Assembly: GCA_947498055.1 (NCBI GenBank)
Contig: CANMJA010000005.1
Coordinates: forward strand, 152,882 to 216,881
Direction of reading: 5' to 3'
Source of the DNA: an uncultured Tenacibaculum sp.
GTDB lineage: Bacteria; Bacteroidota; Bacteroidia; Flavobacteriales; Flavobacteriaceae
DNA: 64,000 bases
In this document: positions 25,089-34,092 of the stretch, piece by piece
Position numbering within the stretch: the first letter of the stretch is position 1
How the letters are laid out: every line of letters starts with the position of its first letter
Notes under the pieces: model-generated
Database searches by the model: none
Told to the model about the DNA's origin: nothing
What the model saw: the letters and a program-made list of their open reading frames with translations, nothing else
Made by a program: the position numbers and the translations under genes

Positions 25089-27566
25089 ATGAATTTTAAA
25101 AACATAGGACTTTTAATTATTTTTTTAATCACACAAAGCCTCTTTTCACAAATAAAAATTACAGGAAAAGTGGTAGATAAAAATAATATAGCCATAGTAG
25201 GAGCAAATATTATCGTTTCTAGTGAAAAGCAAGATAAAAAAGGAATAATGTCTGATCCAGACGGAGATTTTTCTATACAAGTAAAAGAGAAAGGTGTTTA
25301 TAAACTAGCAGTAACTTTTGTTGGTTACCAATCATATAATAAAACGATTACTATTTCTAATGAAGAAGGAATAAATTTAGGAGTTATTTCGTTAAACGAA
25401 TCGGATGAATTATTACAATCTGTTGAAATTGTAGGAAGAAAACGAAAAGATTATAATAGTGATTATTCTTTTTCAGCAACTAAAGTAGCAATTAAAAATA
25501 AAGAGTTACCACAATCTGTTGCAACTGTAACAAAAGAATTAATGGATGATAAAGTAGCTTTTCAATTATCAGATGCTGTAAAAGGAGTAAGTAGTGTAAC
25601 GCCAGTTAGTTTTTATAACCATTTTAATATTAGAGGAATTACACAAAATGAAGATGGACAAATTATAAACGGAATGCGTACACGTCAATTTTATTTTCTA
25701 CAACCATTAACTCAAAATATAGAACGTGTAGAGGTGGTAAAAGGACCAAGCTCTGTAACATTTTCGAGTGCAGATCCTGGAGGAACTATAAATATGGTAA
25801 CTAAAAAACCTTTAAAAGAAACAAGAAGAGAAGTAACTTTTGGCGTAGGAAGTTTTAGTACTATTAGAGGTGGATTAGATTTTACGGGGCCATTAAACGA
25901 AGAAAAAACATTATTATATCGTTTAAATGCTGCTGTACAAGAAGCAAAATCTTTTAGAGATTTAGTGCAAAACAATGCCTTATTAATCTCTCCATCCTTT
26001 AGTTATGTACCAAATGATAAAACAGCGGTAAATGTAGAACTTATTTATAGCAATAATACTGGAAACTTAGATAGAGGACAACCAGTTTTTGATGAAATAA
26101 ATGGAGAGTCAGATTTAAGAAGTACTCCAATTTCAAGAAATATAGCAGCATCTAACGATTTTAATAGCTCTAAAGAATTTATTGTTACTACAAGTTTTAG
26201 TCATCGTTTTACAGATAAAATACAAGTAACAGCTAAGCATATGAAACAAACTTGGAACGAAGATTTACAAGAACATAGAGCAAATGGTTTTGTTACAGAT
26301 GTTAATGGAAATTCTATTTCAAATTTAGTGAGATTCCGTTATGCAGAAAGAAAGCAATTTTGGGATACCGACAATTTAAATGCGTATGTAACTTTTGATA
26401 TGAACTTTGGTAAATACGAAAACAAATTAGTGGTTGGTTACGACTTAAATAGATTAGATAAAGCAATAGGATCTGGACAAAACGGATCGAGAGGATATTT
26501 GACAGATGCAGATGGAAATTCTATAACAGAAATGTATAATGGAATTGAAATTTTAAGTCCAAAGGCAGGTTTTTTTGATCTTAATAATCCATCTAATATC
26601 ATAAGAAACACGAATGGGTATGAAATTAGCTCTTTTGGAATTCCAGCGCAGTTATTAACAACTCAAGCTGTTTATCTTCAAAACGTAACAAAGTTTGAAG
26701 GATTTACATTATTATTTAGTTTACGAAGAGAATATTTTAGAGATGAACTAAATTATTCTACTCCAAATGAAGTTGTAAATACCAATAAAGCATTAGTGCC
26801 TAGAGTGGGGTTGTCGTATGAAATTAATAAAAACGTTAATATATACGGAACCTATTTAGAAGGGTTTCAGCCACACATGAATACAGTGAGTTTAATGCCA
26901 ATTATAGCAAATAATTTTTTCTGGTCGGCAGATTCTCCTTCACAGTTCGATCCTTTAGAAAGTAACTTAATAGAATTTGGTGTAAAAACAAATTTATTTA
27001 ATAATAGAATGAATGCATCTATAGCAGCATATAGAATTAAGCAAAAGAATATTTTAATGCAAGTTCCAGATTTAAATGCTCCGTCTGGTTTTGTGTTTAA
27101 TCAAAGAGGTAGAGATAGAAGTCAAGGTGTAGAATTAGATATATCAGGGTATATAATTCCAAATTTACAAATAAGTGCATCATATGCCTATATTGATGCT
27201 ATTATAGAAGCAGATGAAAACCCAGATTTAATTGGAGAAAGAAAGGAAGCAACACCAGAACACAGTGCAAATTTATGGGCAAAATACGACTTTAAAAGGA
27301 ATAGTATTTTACCAGGATTGAGTTTTGGAGCAGGAGTTCAATACAGTGGAGATAAATTAGGTTGGTACGATAGAAATTTAGAGCTACCAGGTTATACTGT
27401 GGTAGATGCTGCTTTATATTATAAACCAAACGCGTCTAATTTAGAGTTTACTTTTAAGTTAAACAATGTGTTTGATACTACTTATTGGACAGGAGCAATT
27501 AATAATACTCGTTTATTTCCAGGTACCCCTCAAAACTTTATGCTTTCAACAGCATATAAATTTTAG
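25089..27566 (+). CDS. TonB-dependent siderophore-type receptor
   Basis: An 825-residue outer-membrane receptor. It has a signal peptide (to about 21, LFSQ), a carboxypeptidase-regulatory-like domain (about 24-110), and a plug with QSVATVTKELMDD and the ERVEVVKGPSSV and GGTINMVTKKP motifs of siderophore receptors. The barrel ends YKF. It imports a chelated metal or similar ligand using TonB energy. It is flanked by an ABC ATPase and two permeases, and 6 bp separate it from the first permease gene. The ligand cannot be read from sequence. Confidence 0.93.
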   Translation: MNFKNIGLLIIFLITQSLFSQIKITGKVVDKNNIAIVGANIIVSSEKQDKKGIMSDPDGDFSIQVKEKGVYKLAVTFVGYQSYNKTITISNEEGINLGVISLNESDELLQSVEIVGRKRKDYNSDYSFSATKVAIKNKELPQSVATVTKELMDDKVAFQLSDAVKGVSSVTPVSFYNHFNIRGITQNEDGQIINGMRTRQFYFLQPLTQNIERVEVVKGPSSVTFSSADPGGTINMVTKKPLKETRREVTFGVGSFSTIRGGLDFTGPLNEEKTLLYRLNAAVQEAKSFRDLVQNNALLISPSFSYVPNDKTAVNVELIYSNNTGNLDRGQPVFDEINGESDLRSTPISRNIAASNDFNSSKEFIVTTSFSHRFTDKIQVTAKHMKQTWNEDLQEHRANGFVTDVNGNSISNLVRFRYAERKQFWDTDNLNAYVTFDMNFGKYENKLVVGYDLNRLDKAIGSGQNGSRGYLTDADGNSITEMYNGIEILSPKAGFFDLNNPSNIIRNTNGYEISSFGIPAQLLTTQAVYLQNVTKFEGFTLLFSLRREYFRDELNYSTPNEVVNTNKALVPRVGLSYEINKNVNIYGTYLEGFQPHMNTVSLMPIIANNFFWSADSPSQFDPLESNLIEFGVKTNLFNNRMNASIAAYRIKQKNILMQVPDLNAPSGFVFNQRGRDRSQGVELDISGYIIPNLQISASYAYIDAIIEADENPDLIGERKEATPEHSANLWAKYDFKRNSILPGLSFGAGVQYSGDKLGWYDRNLELPGYTVVDAALYYKPNASNLEFTFKLNNVFDTTYWTGAINNTRLFPGTPQNFMLSTAYKF

Positions 27567-27571
27567 GAACT

Positions 27572-29017
27572 ATGAAAAAACAAGTTGTTATTTTAGTAAC
27601 GAAACAGTTTTTCAAAAAAGCCTTTAGTAATAAAGGCTTTTTAGTACTCTTAGCTGTTTTTTTAGTGGTTTTAGCTTATGTAACTGTAGATAGTTGGAAG
27701 GCTTTTGAGGCGCACCATCATGTGGTAGAACACCATCAAGAAAGCTCAAGAAAAAGCTGGGAAGATAGCCCAGATAAACACCCGCATCGAATGGCACATT
27801 TTGGTACCTTCGCATTTCGTTTACAACACCCTTTACGTATTTTCGATTCTGGTATAGAAAGTTATACAGGTAATTCTGTTTTTTTAGAAGCGCATAAACA
27901 GAATACAGCAAATTTTTCTGAAGCTAGTTTATCAACTGGTTTAGTTCGTTTTGGCGATTTAAATATTGCTATGCTATTACAATTAATTTTACCATTAATT
28001 ATTTTCTTTATAGGATATTCGTCTGTTACCTCTGAAAAAGAAAACAGAACGCTCAAAATAATTTATATACAAGGGGCAAATATGAAAGAAGTTCTTTTAG
28101 GTAAATCTTTAGGGTTGTTTTTGGTTTCTAGTTTGTTTTTTTTACCAGCCTTTTTATCTCTATGGAGTATTTCGTTTTTAGAAAGCACTTCCTTAAATGA
28201 TGCTATTGTACTCAGGATAATATTATTAACAATTACCTATATTCTATTCTTTTTAATATTGTGCTGTATCACCGTAATTATTTCAGCAAAAAGTAAAAAT
28301 TCGAATAAAGCATTATTAAGTTTATTAGGTATTTGGTTGCTGTTTTTTATTATTATTCCTAAAACAGCGCAAGTAGTAGGTAATTATATGTACCCTAATT
28401 TGTCTAAAATTGAGTTTAGAGCTGCCATAGAAGAAGAAATAGCAAAACAAGGAGATAGTCATAATCCAAACGATCCACATTTCAATGCTATTCGAGATTC
28501 TATTTTAAAAGCCAATAACGTTACAGATGTAAAAGATTTGCCATTTAATTACAGTGGTTTTTTAATGAGTAAAGGAGAGGAGCAATCGGGTACTATTTAC
28601 AGTAAACAACATAAAAAATTAATTGAAACCTACAAAAAACAAAATAGCATTACCAACGCTTTGGTATTTCTAAATCCATATTTAGCTATTAAAAATACTT
28701 CTATGAGTTTATCTGGGGTTGATTTTGATACGTATGTAAGTTTTTTATTACAAACGGAAAAATACAGATACGAACAATCGCAATATATGAACAATTTGCA
28801 AATGAAATTTATTAGTAATAAAGCAAGTGGAAGTGAAGGGAAAGTTCATGTAGTTAAAAAAGAACATTGGAAAGCCTTACCAAAGTTTACCTATCAATAC
28901 ATATCGGTAAGCGAAACAATACAAAATAAATTAGTAGCAATACTAACACTCTGTATTTGGTTGCTGGTAACCCTAACAGTTATGGTTCAATTTTCTAACC
29001 GTTTTAAAATTATTTAA
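27572..29017 (+). CDS. ABC permease with DUF3526, His-rich loop
   Basis: A 481-residue membrane protein of the DUF3526 ABC-2 permease family. One N-terminal helix (about 18-35) is followed by a large extracytoplasmic loop, then five further helices (about 130-151, 178-200, 212-234, 247-267 and 455-475). The loop begins with a His-rich stretch (HHHVVEHHQ, then HPHRMAH), a potential metal-binding surface. Together with the next gene it should form the membrane part of the transporter powered by the upstream ATPase. Confidence 0.8.
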   Translation: MKKQVVILVTKQFFKKAFSNKGFLVLLAVFLVVLAYVTVDSWKAFEAHHHVVEHHQESSRKSWEDSPDKHPHRMAHFGTFAFRLQHPLRIFDSGIESYTGNSVFLEAHKQNTANFSEASLSTGLVRFGDLNIAMLLQLILPLIIFFIGYSSVTSEKENRTLKIIYIQGANMKEVLLGKSLGLFLVSSLFFLPAFLSLWSISFLESTSLNDAIVLRIILLTITYILFFLILCCITVIISAKSKNSNKALLSLLGIWLLFFIIIPKTAQVVGNYMYPNLSKIEFRAAIEEEIAKQGDSHNPNDPHFNAIRDSILKANNVTDVKDLPFNYSGFLMSKGEEQSGTIYSKQHKKLIETYKKQNSITNALVFLNPYLAIKNTSMSLSGVDFDTYVSFLLQTEKYRYEQSQYMNNLQMKFISNKASGSEGKVHVVKKEHWKALPKFTYQYISVSETIQNKLVAILTLCIWLLVTLTVMVQFSNRFKII

Positions 29018-29019
29018 TT

Positions 29020-30366
29020 ATGTATGCATTAGTAATTAAACAATTCTTTAGATCGAAAACAGTTTTGTTAGCTTTCGGTATACTTTTAGTTTTAGGTGTT
29101 TTAAGTATAAGCACAGGAAAACAATTTCTTTCTCAAAAACAAAAAGCAGTAGTAAAAACTATAGAACAACAAGAGAAACATTTAAAAACACAAGTAGATC
29201 TTCATCAAGATGATTTAGGATTATTGTTGTACTATTTAAAGTTTTCTTATATAAATAAAATAGATCCCTTAGCTGGAGTTTCTATAGGACAAAGCGACTT
29301 AAATTCGCACATACAAAATGTGAGTATTTTAAATTTAGAAGGCCAAAAATACGATACCGATTTAGTGAATCCAATGCGATTGCAGGTAGGTAATTTAGAT
29401 CTCAGTTTTCTTATCATATTTCTTTTTCCACTGGTAATTATTGCATTAAATTTTAATATTTTATCAGAAGAAATAGAAAAAGGAACCTGGAAAATGATTA
29501 CTATTCAAGGTAACTCATCTTTTCAATTTTTAGTTATTAAATTATCTATAAGAATCTTTTTTGTAAGTATCGTTTTAGCGGCATTGTTCTTACTCGCTAA
29601 AATAATTTTAAACATTCCTTTTAATCTTAATTTTATATACATAATAACCATTAGTTATTTGTACATGTTATTTTGGTTTGCCGTATGCTTTTTTGTTATT
29701 TTATTAAGAAAATCTTCTAGTACCAATGCTATTGTTTTGTTAGCTAGTTGGTTGGTTTTAGTAGTTTTTTTACCCGTAGTTGTAAATAATTACATAACTA
29801 ATACCTATTCTATAGAAGAAGCTTTTACAATGACCATTAAGCAGAGAGATGAATACCATAAAAAATGGGATACCAATAAAATAGAAACGGTAAATAAATT
29901 TTATAAACATTACCCACAATTTTCTAAATATAAAGTAAAAGAAGATGGTTTTTCTTGGTTATGGTATTACGCAATGCAACAAATGGGAGATGATGAATCT
30001 AAACAAGAACGAGAGGCTATGTATAACAAGATTAAGAGTAGAGAAAAATTAAGTGCAAAAATAGCACAGTTTTTTCCTCCTTTGCAAGTACAGCTATCTA
30101 TGAATACTATAGCAAATACAAGTTTAACACATCAAGTTAAGTTTTTAAATGCAACCACAAAATTTCATGAAGATCTTCGTTTACAATTTTATCCTAAAAT
30201 TTTTGAAAATAAAAAAACAAATACTATAAATTGGAAAGAATATACACCAGAGTTTTTTATTGCAAAGAATAATTTCACATTCTTAAATAAACTATTTCCA
30301 ATGGTATTAATTACTTTAATTTTAATAGTAGTAGGTGTTTTTACAAATAGTAAATATTTTAAATAA
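29020..30366 (+). CDS. ABC permease with DUF3526, second subunit
   Basis: A 448-residue membrane protein with the same layout as its neighbour: first helix at about 13-28, periplasmic loop, a helix block between 125 and 255, a second loop, and a last helix near 425-445. It lacks the His-rich stretch, so the two permeases are not equivalent. It starts 2 bp after the previous gene and ends the operon. Confidence 0.8.
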   Translation: MYALVIKQFFRSKTVLLAFGILLVLGVLSISTGKQFLSQKQKAVVKTIEQQEKHLKTQVDLHQDDLGLLLYYLKFSYINKIDPLAGVSIGQSDLNSHIQNVSILNLEGQKYDTDLVNPMRLQVGNLDLSFLIIFLFPLVIIALNFNILSEEIEKGTWKMITIQGNSSFQFLVIKLSIRIFFVSIVLAALFLLAKIILNIPFNLNFIYIITISYLYMLFWFAVCFFVILLRKSSSTNAIVLLASWLVLVVFLPVVVNNYITNTYSIEEAFTMTIKQRDEYHKKWDTNKIETVNKFYKHYPQFSKYKVKEDGFSWLWYYAMQQMGDDESKQEREAMYNKIKSREKLSAKIAQFFPPLQVQLSMNTIANTSLTHQVKFLNATTKFHEDLRLQFYPKIFENKKTNTINWKEYTPEFFIAKNNFTFLNKLFPMVLITLILIVVGVFTNSKYFK

Positions 30367-30554
30367 AAAATAGAATAACCTGATTTCGATTTATATGTAA
30401 TTTCTAATAAGCTGTTTTAAAATTAAAATATCATATTTAGGGCAACAACAAAAAATTTTAGCATTGGTCTTAATTTTTGCTTCTTTGCATCAAGACAAAG
30501 AATATAGAAATTAAAGTTTAATAAGAATCTAATAAATAGATAACTAGAAAAAAT

Positions 30555-30613
30555 GTTGAGGATAGTGGTTTTTTCAGACTAAAAGGAAAAAATGGTATCA
30601 AACTATTCTCAAC
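30555..30613. other. Long nested hairpin in the gap after the transport operon
   Basis: GTTGAGGATAGT (30555-30566) pairs with ACTATTCTCAAC (30602-30613), 12 bp with one G-T pair. Inside it a second stem TTTTTTC/GAAAAAA is possible. It could be a processing or termination structure, a small RNA, or a miniature insertion element. The rest of 30367-30700 shows no gene. Confidence 0.4.
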
Positions 30614-30700
30614 ACCTTTCTTTATAGCCAACACTCAATCTGAAAACCAATAATTTAAAAATTAATATTCTTCATAAGAATCAAAATTAGGTTCATAAGT

Positions 30701-30746
30701 AAAATAGAGTATCTGAAAGTTAATTTTCAGGCACTCTATTTTATTT
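30701..30746 (+). terminator. Intrinsic terminator (probably bidirectional)
   Basis: AAAATAGAGT (30701-30710) pairs with ACTCTATTTT (30733-30742), with an inner stem CTGAAA/TTTCAG; a T-rich tract follows. Confidence 0.8.
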
Positions 30747-30807
30747 TAAAAACGTATCGTTTATTATATTCAATTTATTAGTAGCTTTATTGTTTTAAAA
30801 TACACAT

Positions 30808-32040
30808 ATGAAAAGTACCATTACACCCCTATTAGTACTAGCAACACTTTGTTGTTTAGCGCAACAAAAAAAAACAGGCAAATATATTTTTGAGTTAAAA
30901 GAAACCGCAATTGTTCAGGTAGGAAGCGCAGAAAATTTGTTTTTCGACTATGATAAAGATGGTGATCAAGATTTACTTATTGCTGGCTATAATGAGCGAT
31001 TGATGAACGGATCTAAATCGCATACTTTTTTATATACAAACGACGGAAAAGGAAATTTTACCAGAGACAAAAAATCTACCTTTATGGGAGTTGAATTTGG
31101 TAGCATGGATATTGCAGATATAGATAATGATGGCGATGTGGATTTGGTTATTACTGGGCAAGATTTAAAAAGAGGAGCAAAATTTGGCATAGAAATTTAT
31201 AAAAATGAAAAAGGAGTTTTTAAAAAAATAAAAACAATACATCCGTTAGATGTTTATACATATCCCACCTTTGCAGGTTTTATAAACGCAAATAATGATA
31301 AACATATCGATTTATTAATAGAAAAAGACAATAATATAGAGGTTTACTTCAATAATAAGAAAGGAGATTTCTTAATGAAAAGTAAATTAAAAGGCATAGA
31401 AAAAGCATTTTCATACGGTATTGTTCCTTTCGATTATGATAAGGATGGAGATGATGATGTATTAGTACAAGGAGAAGATGAAAATTATGAATTTACAACC
31501 AAATTGTACCATAATAAACTAGGAAAATACAAGGAAATACCTCATACATTTAAAAATACCCACCAAGGAATTATTGAGTTGGTAGATATAAATGGAGATA
31601 AAAAACAAGATGTTTTTATGAGTAATATAGGAAACAATTTAGAAGAGGTTATGGAAAATTCTGGAATAAAAAAATCACTCTTTTACATAAGTCAAAAAGA
31701 CAATTCCTTTAAAGAAATCCCATCCAATATTCATTCCTATAATTTAGGCGCTTCTTGTTTCGTTGATTTAGATAATGACAACGATAAAGACTTAATTATG
31801 ATGGGAAGCAGAAGGAAAATTAAAAATTCGAATGAATCAAAAGATGCTGTTGATATATACATAAATCACAACGGAACCTTTAAACTATACAAACAAAATG
31901 CTTTTCAGTTTTTACGACAAGCAACTATAAAAGCTACAGATATTGATAATGACGGCGATAATGATATTTTAATTACTGGTTTTAAAGATGGAGATGTACC
32001 AAGAACCATGTTGTATTTTAATAAGTTAATAAATAAATAA
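30808..32040 (+). CDS. Secreted FG-GAP/VCBS-repeat protein
   Basis: A 410-residue protein with a signal peptide (to about 19, CCLAQQ) and about six FG-GAP/VCBS blades. Each carries a calcium-loop motif such as DYDKDGDQD, DIDNDGDVD, DYDKDGDDD or DLDNDNDKD. It should fold as a beta-propeller that binds calcium outside the cell. No C-terminal sorting domain is visible. It stands alone between a terminator and a repeat, at the left edge of the variable island. The ligand is unknown. Confidence 0.8.
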   Translation: MKSTITPLLVLATLCCLAQQKKTGKYIFELKETAIVQVGSAENLFFDYDKDGDQDLLIAGYNERLMNGSKSHTFLYTNDGKGNFTRDKKSTFMGVEFGSMDIADIDNDGDVDLVITGQDLKRGAKFGIEIYKNEKGVFKKIKTIHPLDVYTYPTFAGFINANNDKHIDLLIEKDNNIEVYFNNKKGDFLMKSKLKGIEKAFSYGIVPFDYDKDGDDDVLVQGEDENYEFTTKLYHNKLGKYKEIPHTFKNTHQGIIELVDINGDKKQDVFMSNIGNNLEEVMENSGIKKSLFYISQKDNSFKEIPSNIHSYNLGASCFVDLDNDNDKDLIMMGSRRKIKNSNESKDAVDIYINHNGTFKLYKQNAFQFLRQATIKATDIDNDGDNDILITGFKDGDVPRTMLYFNKLINK

Positions 32041-32068
32041 CACCTCTAAAATTTCAATTTATGTCATT

Positions 32069-32164
32069 AGGGCGTTCCCTAAAGGTCGTGCTTTCCGCAG
32101 TCGCTTTTAAAATTTTATTTCATAAATTTTAAAGAGCTCCAACAAATGCTACAATCCCTAACGC
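32069..32164. repeat. Flavobacterial intergenic palindromic repeat
   Basis: It opens with AGGGCGTTCCC and closes with TCCCTAACGC, complementary ends of an imperfect palindrome whose middle is an A+T hairpin (32102-32136). I recognise this form (GGGCGTT ... AACGC with a CGGG/CCG-like loop) as a common dispersed repeat of Flavobacteriaceae genomes; this is from memory. Confidence 0.5.
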
Positions 32165-32223
32165 AAAAAAAAATAGTATAAAAAGATGTAGGTATGACCT
32201 ATTATTTTTTCAACTAATTAGTT

Positions 32224-32254
32224 TTTGTTAATTTGTTGGTTTTCAGTATATTTA
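32224..32254 (+). promoter_or_regulatory. Promoter of the GG-leader peptide gene
   Basis: TTTG (32224-32227), 19-bp spacer, TATATTTA (32247-32254), close to the Bacteroidota consensus TTTG-N19-TAnnTTTG; 27 bp before the ATG. Confidence 0.6.
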
Positions 32255-32281
32255 TAAACATTAACCTTAAAATTTAAAAAT

Positions 32282-32443
32282 ATGTTGAAAAATGTTAGTT
32301 CATTAGGAAAATCATTAAGTAAATCGGAACAAAAATCTGTTAATGGCGGTATACGTTTTCCTATAGGTTGTTATAGAAGACAAGATTGCTTTTTTGTAGA
32401 TTATGCATCTGTATGTATTAATAATAGATGTGTATTTCTATAA
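32282..32443 (+). CDS. Bacteriocin-like GG-leader peptide, 53 residues
   Basis: The peptide has a leader MLKNVSSLGKSLSKSEQKSV ending in NGG, the double-glycine type cleaved by C39-peptidase ABC exporters. The core is 30 residues with four Cys (30, 36, 45, 50) and several basic and aromatic residues. This leader form (LGKxLSKxEQKxxNGG) is common in Flavobacteriaceae bacteriocin-like precursors. The gene has its own promoter and a tight terminator 9 bp after the stop, so it is a complete unit. No C39 exporter or modifying enzyme is in the window. Antimicrobial activity is inferred. Confidence 0.75.
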   Translation: MLKNVSSLGKSLSKSEQKSVNGGIRFPIGCYRRQDCFFVDYASVCINNRCVFL

Positions 32444-32452
32444 GTATCAATT

Positions 32453-32476
32453 AGCGAACTACGGTTCGCTTTTTTA
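32453..32476 (+). terminator. Terminator of the GG-peptide gene
   Basis: AGCGAAC-TACG-GTTCGCT followed by TTTTT. The C(UACG)G closing gives a UNCG-type, very stable tetraloop. Confidence 0.92.
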
Positions 32477-32559
32477 ATTTAAAATACTGCAACTACTGTT
32501 ATTACTTTAAATTCATCTTGTGTTTTTATAGGTTGTAGATGGTTTTTTGTTTTTCAATA

Positions 32560-33141
32560 CTAATTACACCTAAAATCTTTCATGCTAATTCCTGTAAATG
32601 TTTGATCAAAAGCTGTTATTATAAAATAATTTTTATTGTTTTTCTGAGAAGTGTTTTCTATTATATTTCTTAAAGCACTATACTGACTGTTTTCGAGATG
32701 AAATTCTGAAGATTCTTTTACACTATAACCAGAGTGTTTAGTATTGTGTTTAAGTTCTATTATATTACCACTATTTATTCTAAATAATTGTTGTTTTTTA
32801 AAATGATATATTTCAGAATAACGCTTGCCAATACTACTAAAAGGAGCATCTAAAGAAAGTGAATTGGCATATTTTTCAAATTCTTTAACATGCATATCCG
32901 ATTCAATTATCACTGTTATTTCACAGTCACAGTGATTACCATTTCCATTTAAAACTCCAAATTGTTTATAGCTATTAATTATTTTAGAATTCTTAGGTAA
33001 CGTAATATTCTCTATACTATTTAAGAATTTAGTAGACAAAAAATCATTATATAAATTAATTAGTGGCCAACCAGATAGCAGGCTAGATGTTAAACATAAA
33101 ATTATTAAAATAGATATTGTGTATTTTATTTTTTTTCGCAT
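32560..33141 (-). CDS. Membrane-anchored orphan protein
   Basis: A 193-residue protein with an uncleaved-looking N-terminal hydrophobic segment (about 8-27), then a soluble domain with a HCDCEITVIIES stretch and mixed alpha/beta pattern. No family is recognised. A promoter-like TACATTTG lies 28 bp upstream, so it is its own unit. It faces the GG-peptide gene, which is divergent in function but convergent in direction. An immunity role for that peptide is conceivable but there is no sequence evidence. Confidence 0.5.
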   Translation of the reverse strand: MRKKIKYTISILIILCLTSSLLSGWPLINLYNDFLSTKFLNSIENITLPKNSKIINSYKQFGVLNGNGNHCDCEITVIIESDMHVKEFEKYANSLSLDAPFSSIGKRYSEIYHFKKQQLFRINSGNIIELKHNTKHSGYSVKESSEFHLENSQYSALRNIIENTSQKNNKNYFIITAFDQTFTGISMKDFRCN

Positions 33142-33169
33142 AGATTTCGTTTTGTGTAATTACTTCTAA

Positions 33170-33177
33170 CAAATGTA
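33170..33177 (-). promoter_or_regulatory. -7 element TACATTTG of the orphan gene
   Basis: A perfect TAnnTTTG on the minus strand, 28 bp before the ATG at 33141. Confidence 0.5.
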
Positions 33178-33243
33178 GTTATATATGATTAAAGCTATGT
33201 ATTTGTGTTATTTAATTGAAAGAATTTATCATAATGTAAATGC

Positions 33244-33383
33244 AGATAGCTCGAAAATGCTTTCCGAGCCGAGTATGAGTAAAAAAGAATAGATAAATAA
33301 AGAAACTATTTTAAGAAATTAAGGGAGTTTTTCTATTTTAAGTGTAGTTTATAGGGAACGGATTGCAAATCTGCTCTATCTGA
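33244..33383. repeat. Two-hairpin dispersed repeat, copy A
   Basis: It begins AGATAGCTCG and ends CTGCTCTATCTG, so its ends are inverted repeats (CAGATAG / CTATCTG). Inside are hairpin 1 (CTCG-A-AAA/TTT-C-CGAG) and, about 100 bp on, hairpin 2 (CGGATT/AATCTG around GCA). Four more copies occur at 34659, 43055, 44597 and 45920. Its right end supplies the last codons of the frameshifted GG-peptide gene at 33338-33585. Confidence 0.8.
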
Positions 33384-33585
33384 ATGATTTCACCCATATC
33401 ATAAGTAACATGATCTACACAATCAGTATTTCCTAATCTAACATAATCAGCTGTACTTTCCTTTTCAGTCGAACTTGTTATGCTTTTAGGGTTAACTCCT
33501 CCTCTAACATCCAACATTGTTTTAAACTTTAAACTATCTTTTTGTTTTCAAGTTCGAATTTTTCAATTGATTTTAATTTTCTCAT
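33338..33585 (-). pseudogene. Second GG-leader peptide gene, frameshifted
   Basis: From ATG 33585 the minus strand encodes MRKLKSIEKFELENKK, a typical Bacteroidota GG-leader start, then runs into a stop at 33529. Shifting by one base at the A-run CAAAAAG continues as DSLKFKTMLDVRGGVNPKS and on to a stop at 33338, giving a leader ending in GG and a core with two Cys. One A is missing for a single frame. The core's last 14 residues (from QIEQICNPF) lie inside repeat copy A. Either the gene is broken or the count of A is wrong in the assembly; ribosomal slippage is less likely. Confidence 0.55.
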
Positions 33586-33610
33586 AATAAAATATTTAAT
33601 GGTTTAATAA

Positions 33611-34060
33611 TTACATTTTACTCTTCAATTTGTTTAATCTATGGGTTTCAAATTCTAAAGAAGGTAAACCAATCTTAGCTCTTCTACGATTATATTTAGG
33701 ATAATCTTCAACAAGTATTCTTGCTATATTGTAAGATCCATAAAACTGTTTATTTCCATTATATAAATGAAATTGATCAAGCATTACTGCATAAATAAAT
33801 GGAGGACATTTCCCTTTTTTTATAAATTCTTTAATTTTTGGTAAATAATAATTAATTCTCATAGAATCGTTAGTATGTAACAAAGGAACTACAATACTTG
33901 TATTTTTTTTATCGATACTATAATTGCCTATTACTCTGTTATTAGGATAAATATCTTTATCAAATAAATTGATTAATAGTTCTTGATTTTTTACATCTTG
34001 TTTAATTCCTTCTTTTCTTTTTTCTTCTGTAATTTTTCCTTGTCTATTTTTTTGATCCAT
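33611..34060 (-). CDS. DUF6624-like protein, C-terminal part of a frameshifted lipoprotein gene
   Basis: This 149-residue frame shows the DUF6624 pattern: DQKNR at the start, VVPLLHTND, AVMLDQFHLYNGNKQFYGSY and an RRAKIGLPSLE tail. In other flavobacteria such a domain is preceded by a lipoprotein half like the frame at 34093-34491. The DNA between the two frames can be read without a stop as NSIDLNLRERIKLLLVMDQ after a one-base shift at about 34107-34111. The two frames are therefore one gene broken by a single-base deletion, or an assembly error. The function of DUF6624 proteins is unknown. Confidence 0.6.
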   Translation of the reverse strand: MDQKNRQGKITEEKRKEGIKQDVKNQELLINLFDKDIYPNNRVIGNYSIDKKNTSIVVPLLHTNDSMRINYYLPKIKEFIKKGKCPPFIYAVMLDQFHLYNGNKQFYGSYNIARILVEDYPKYNRRRAKIGLPSLEFETHRLNKLKSKM

Positions 34061-34092
34061 AACTAAAAGTAACTTAATCCTCTCTCTAAGGT

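Noticed and set aside
27624..27911. Antisense frames inside the DUF3526 and TonB receptor genes
   Set aside because: They are shadows of strongly coding plus-strand genes, with no start signals of their own.
30420..30520. Short plus-strand frame LGQQQKILALVLIFASLHQD as a transposase remnant
   Set aside because: It is 30 residues with no homolog I can name and no terminal repeats around it.
33244..33383. Retron or tRNA-like structure in the dispersed repeat
   Set aside because: No reverse transcriptase is near the copies, and the fold lacks tRNA arms; a REP/BIME-type repeat explains it better.
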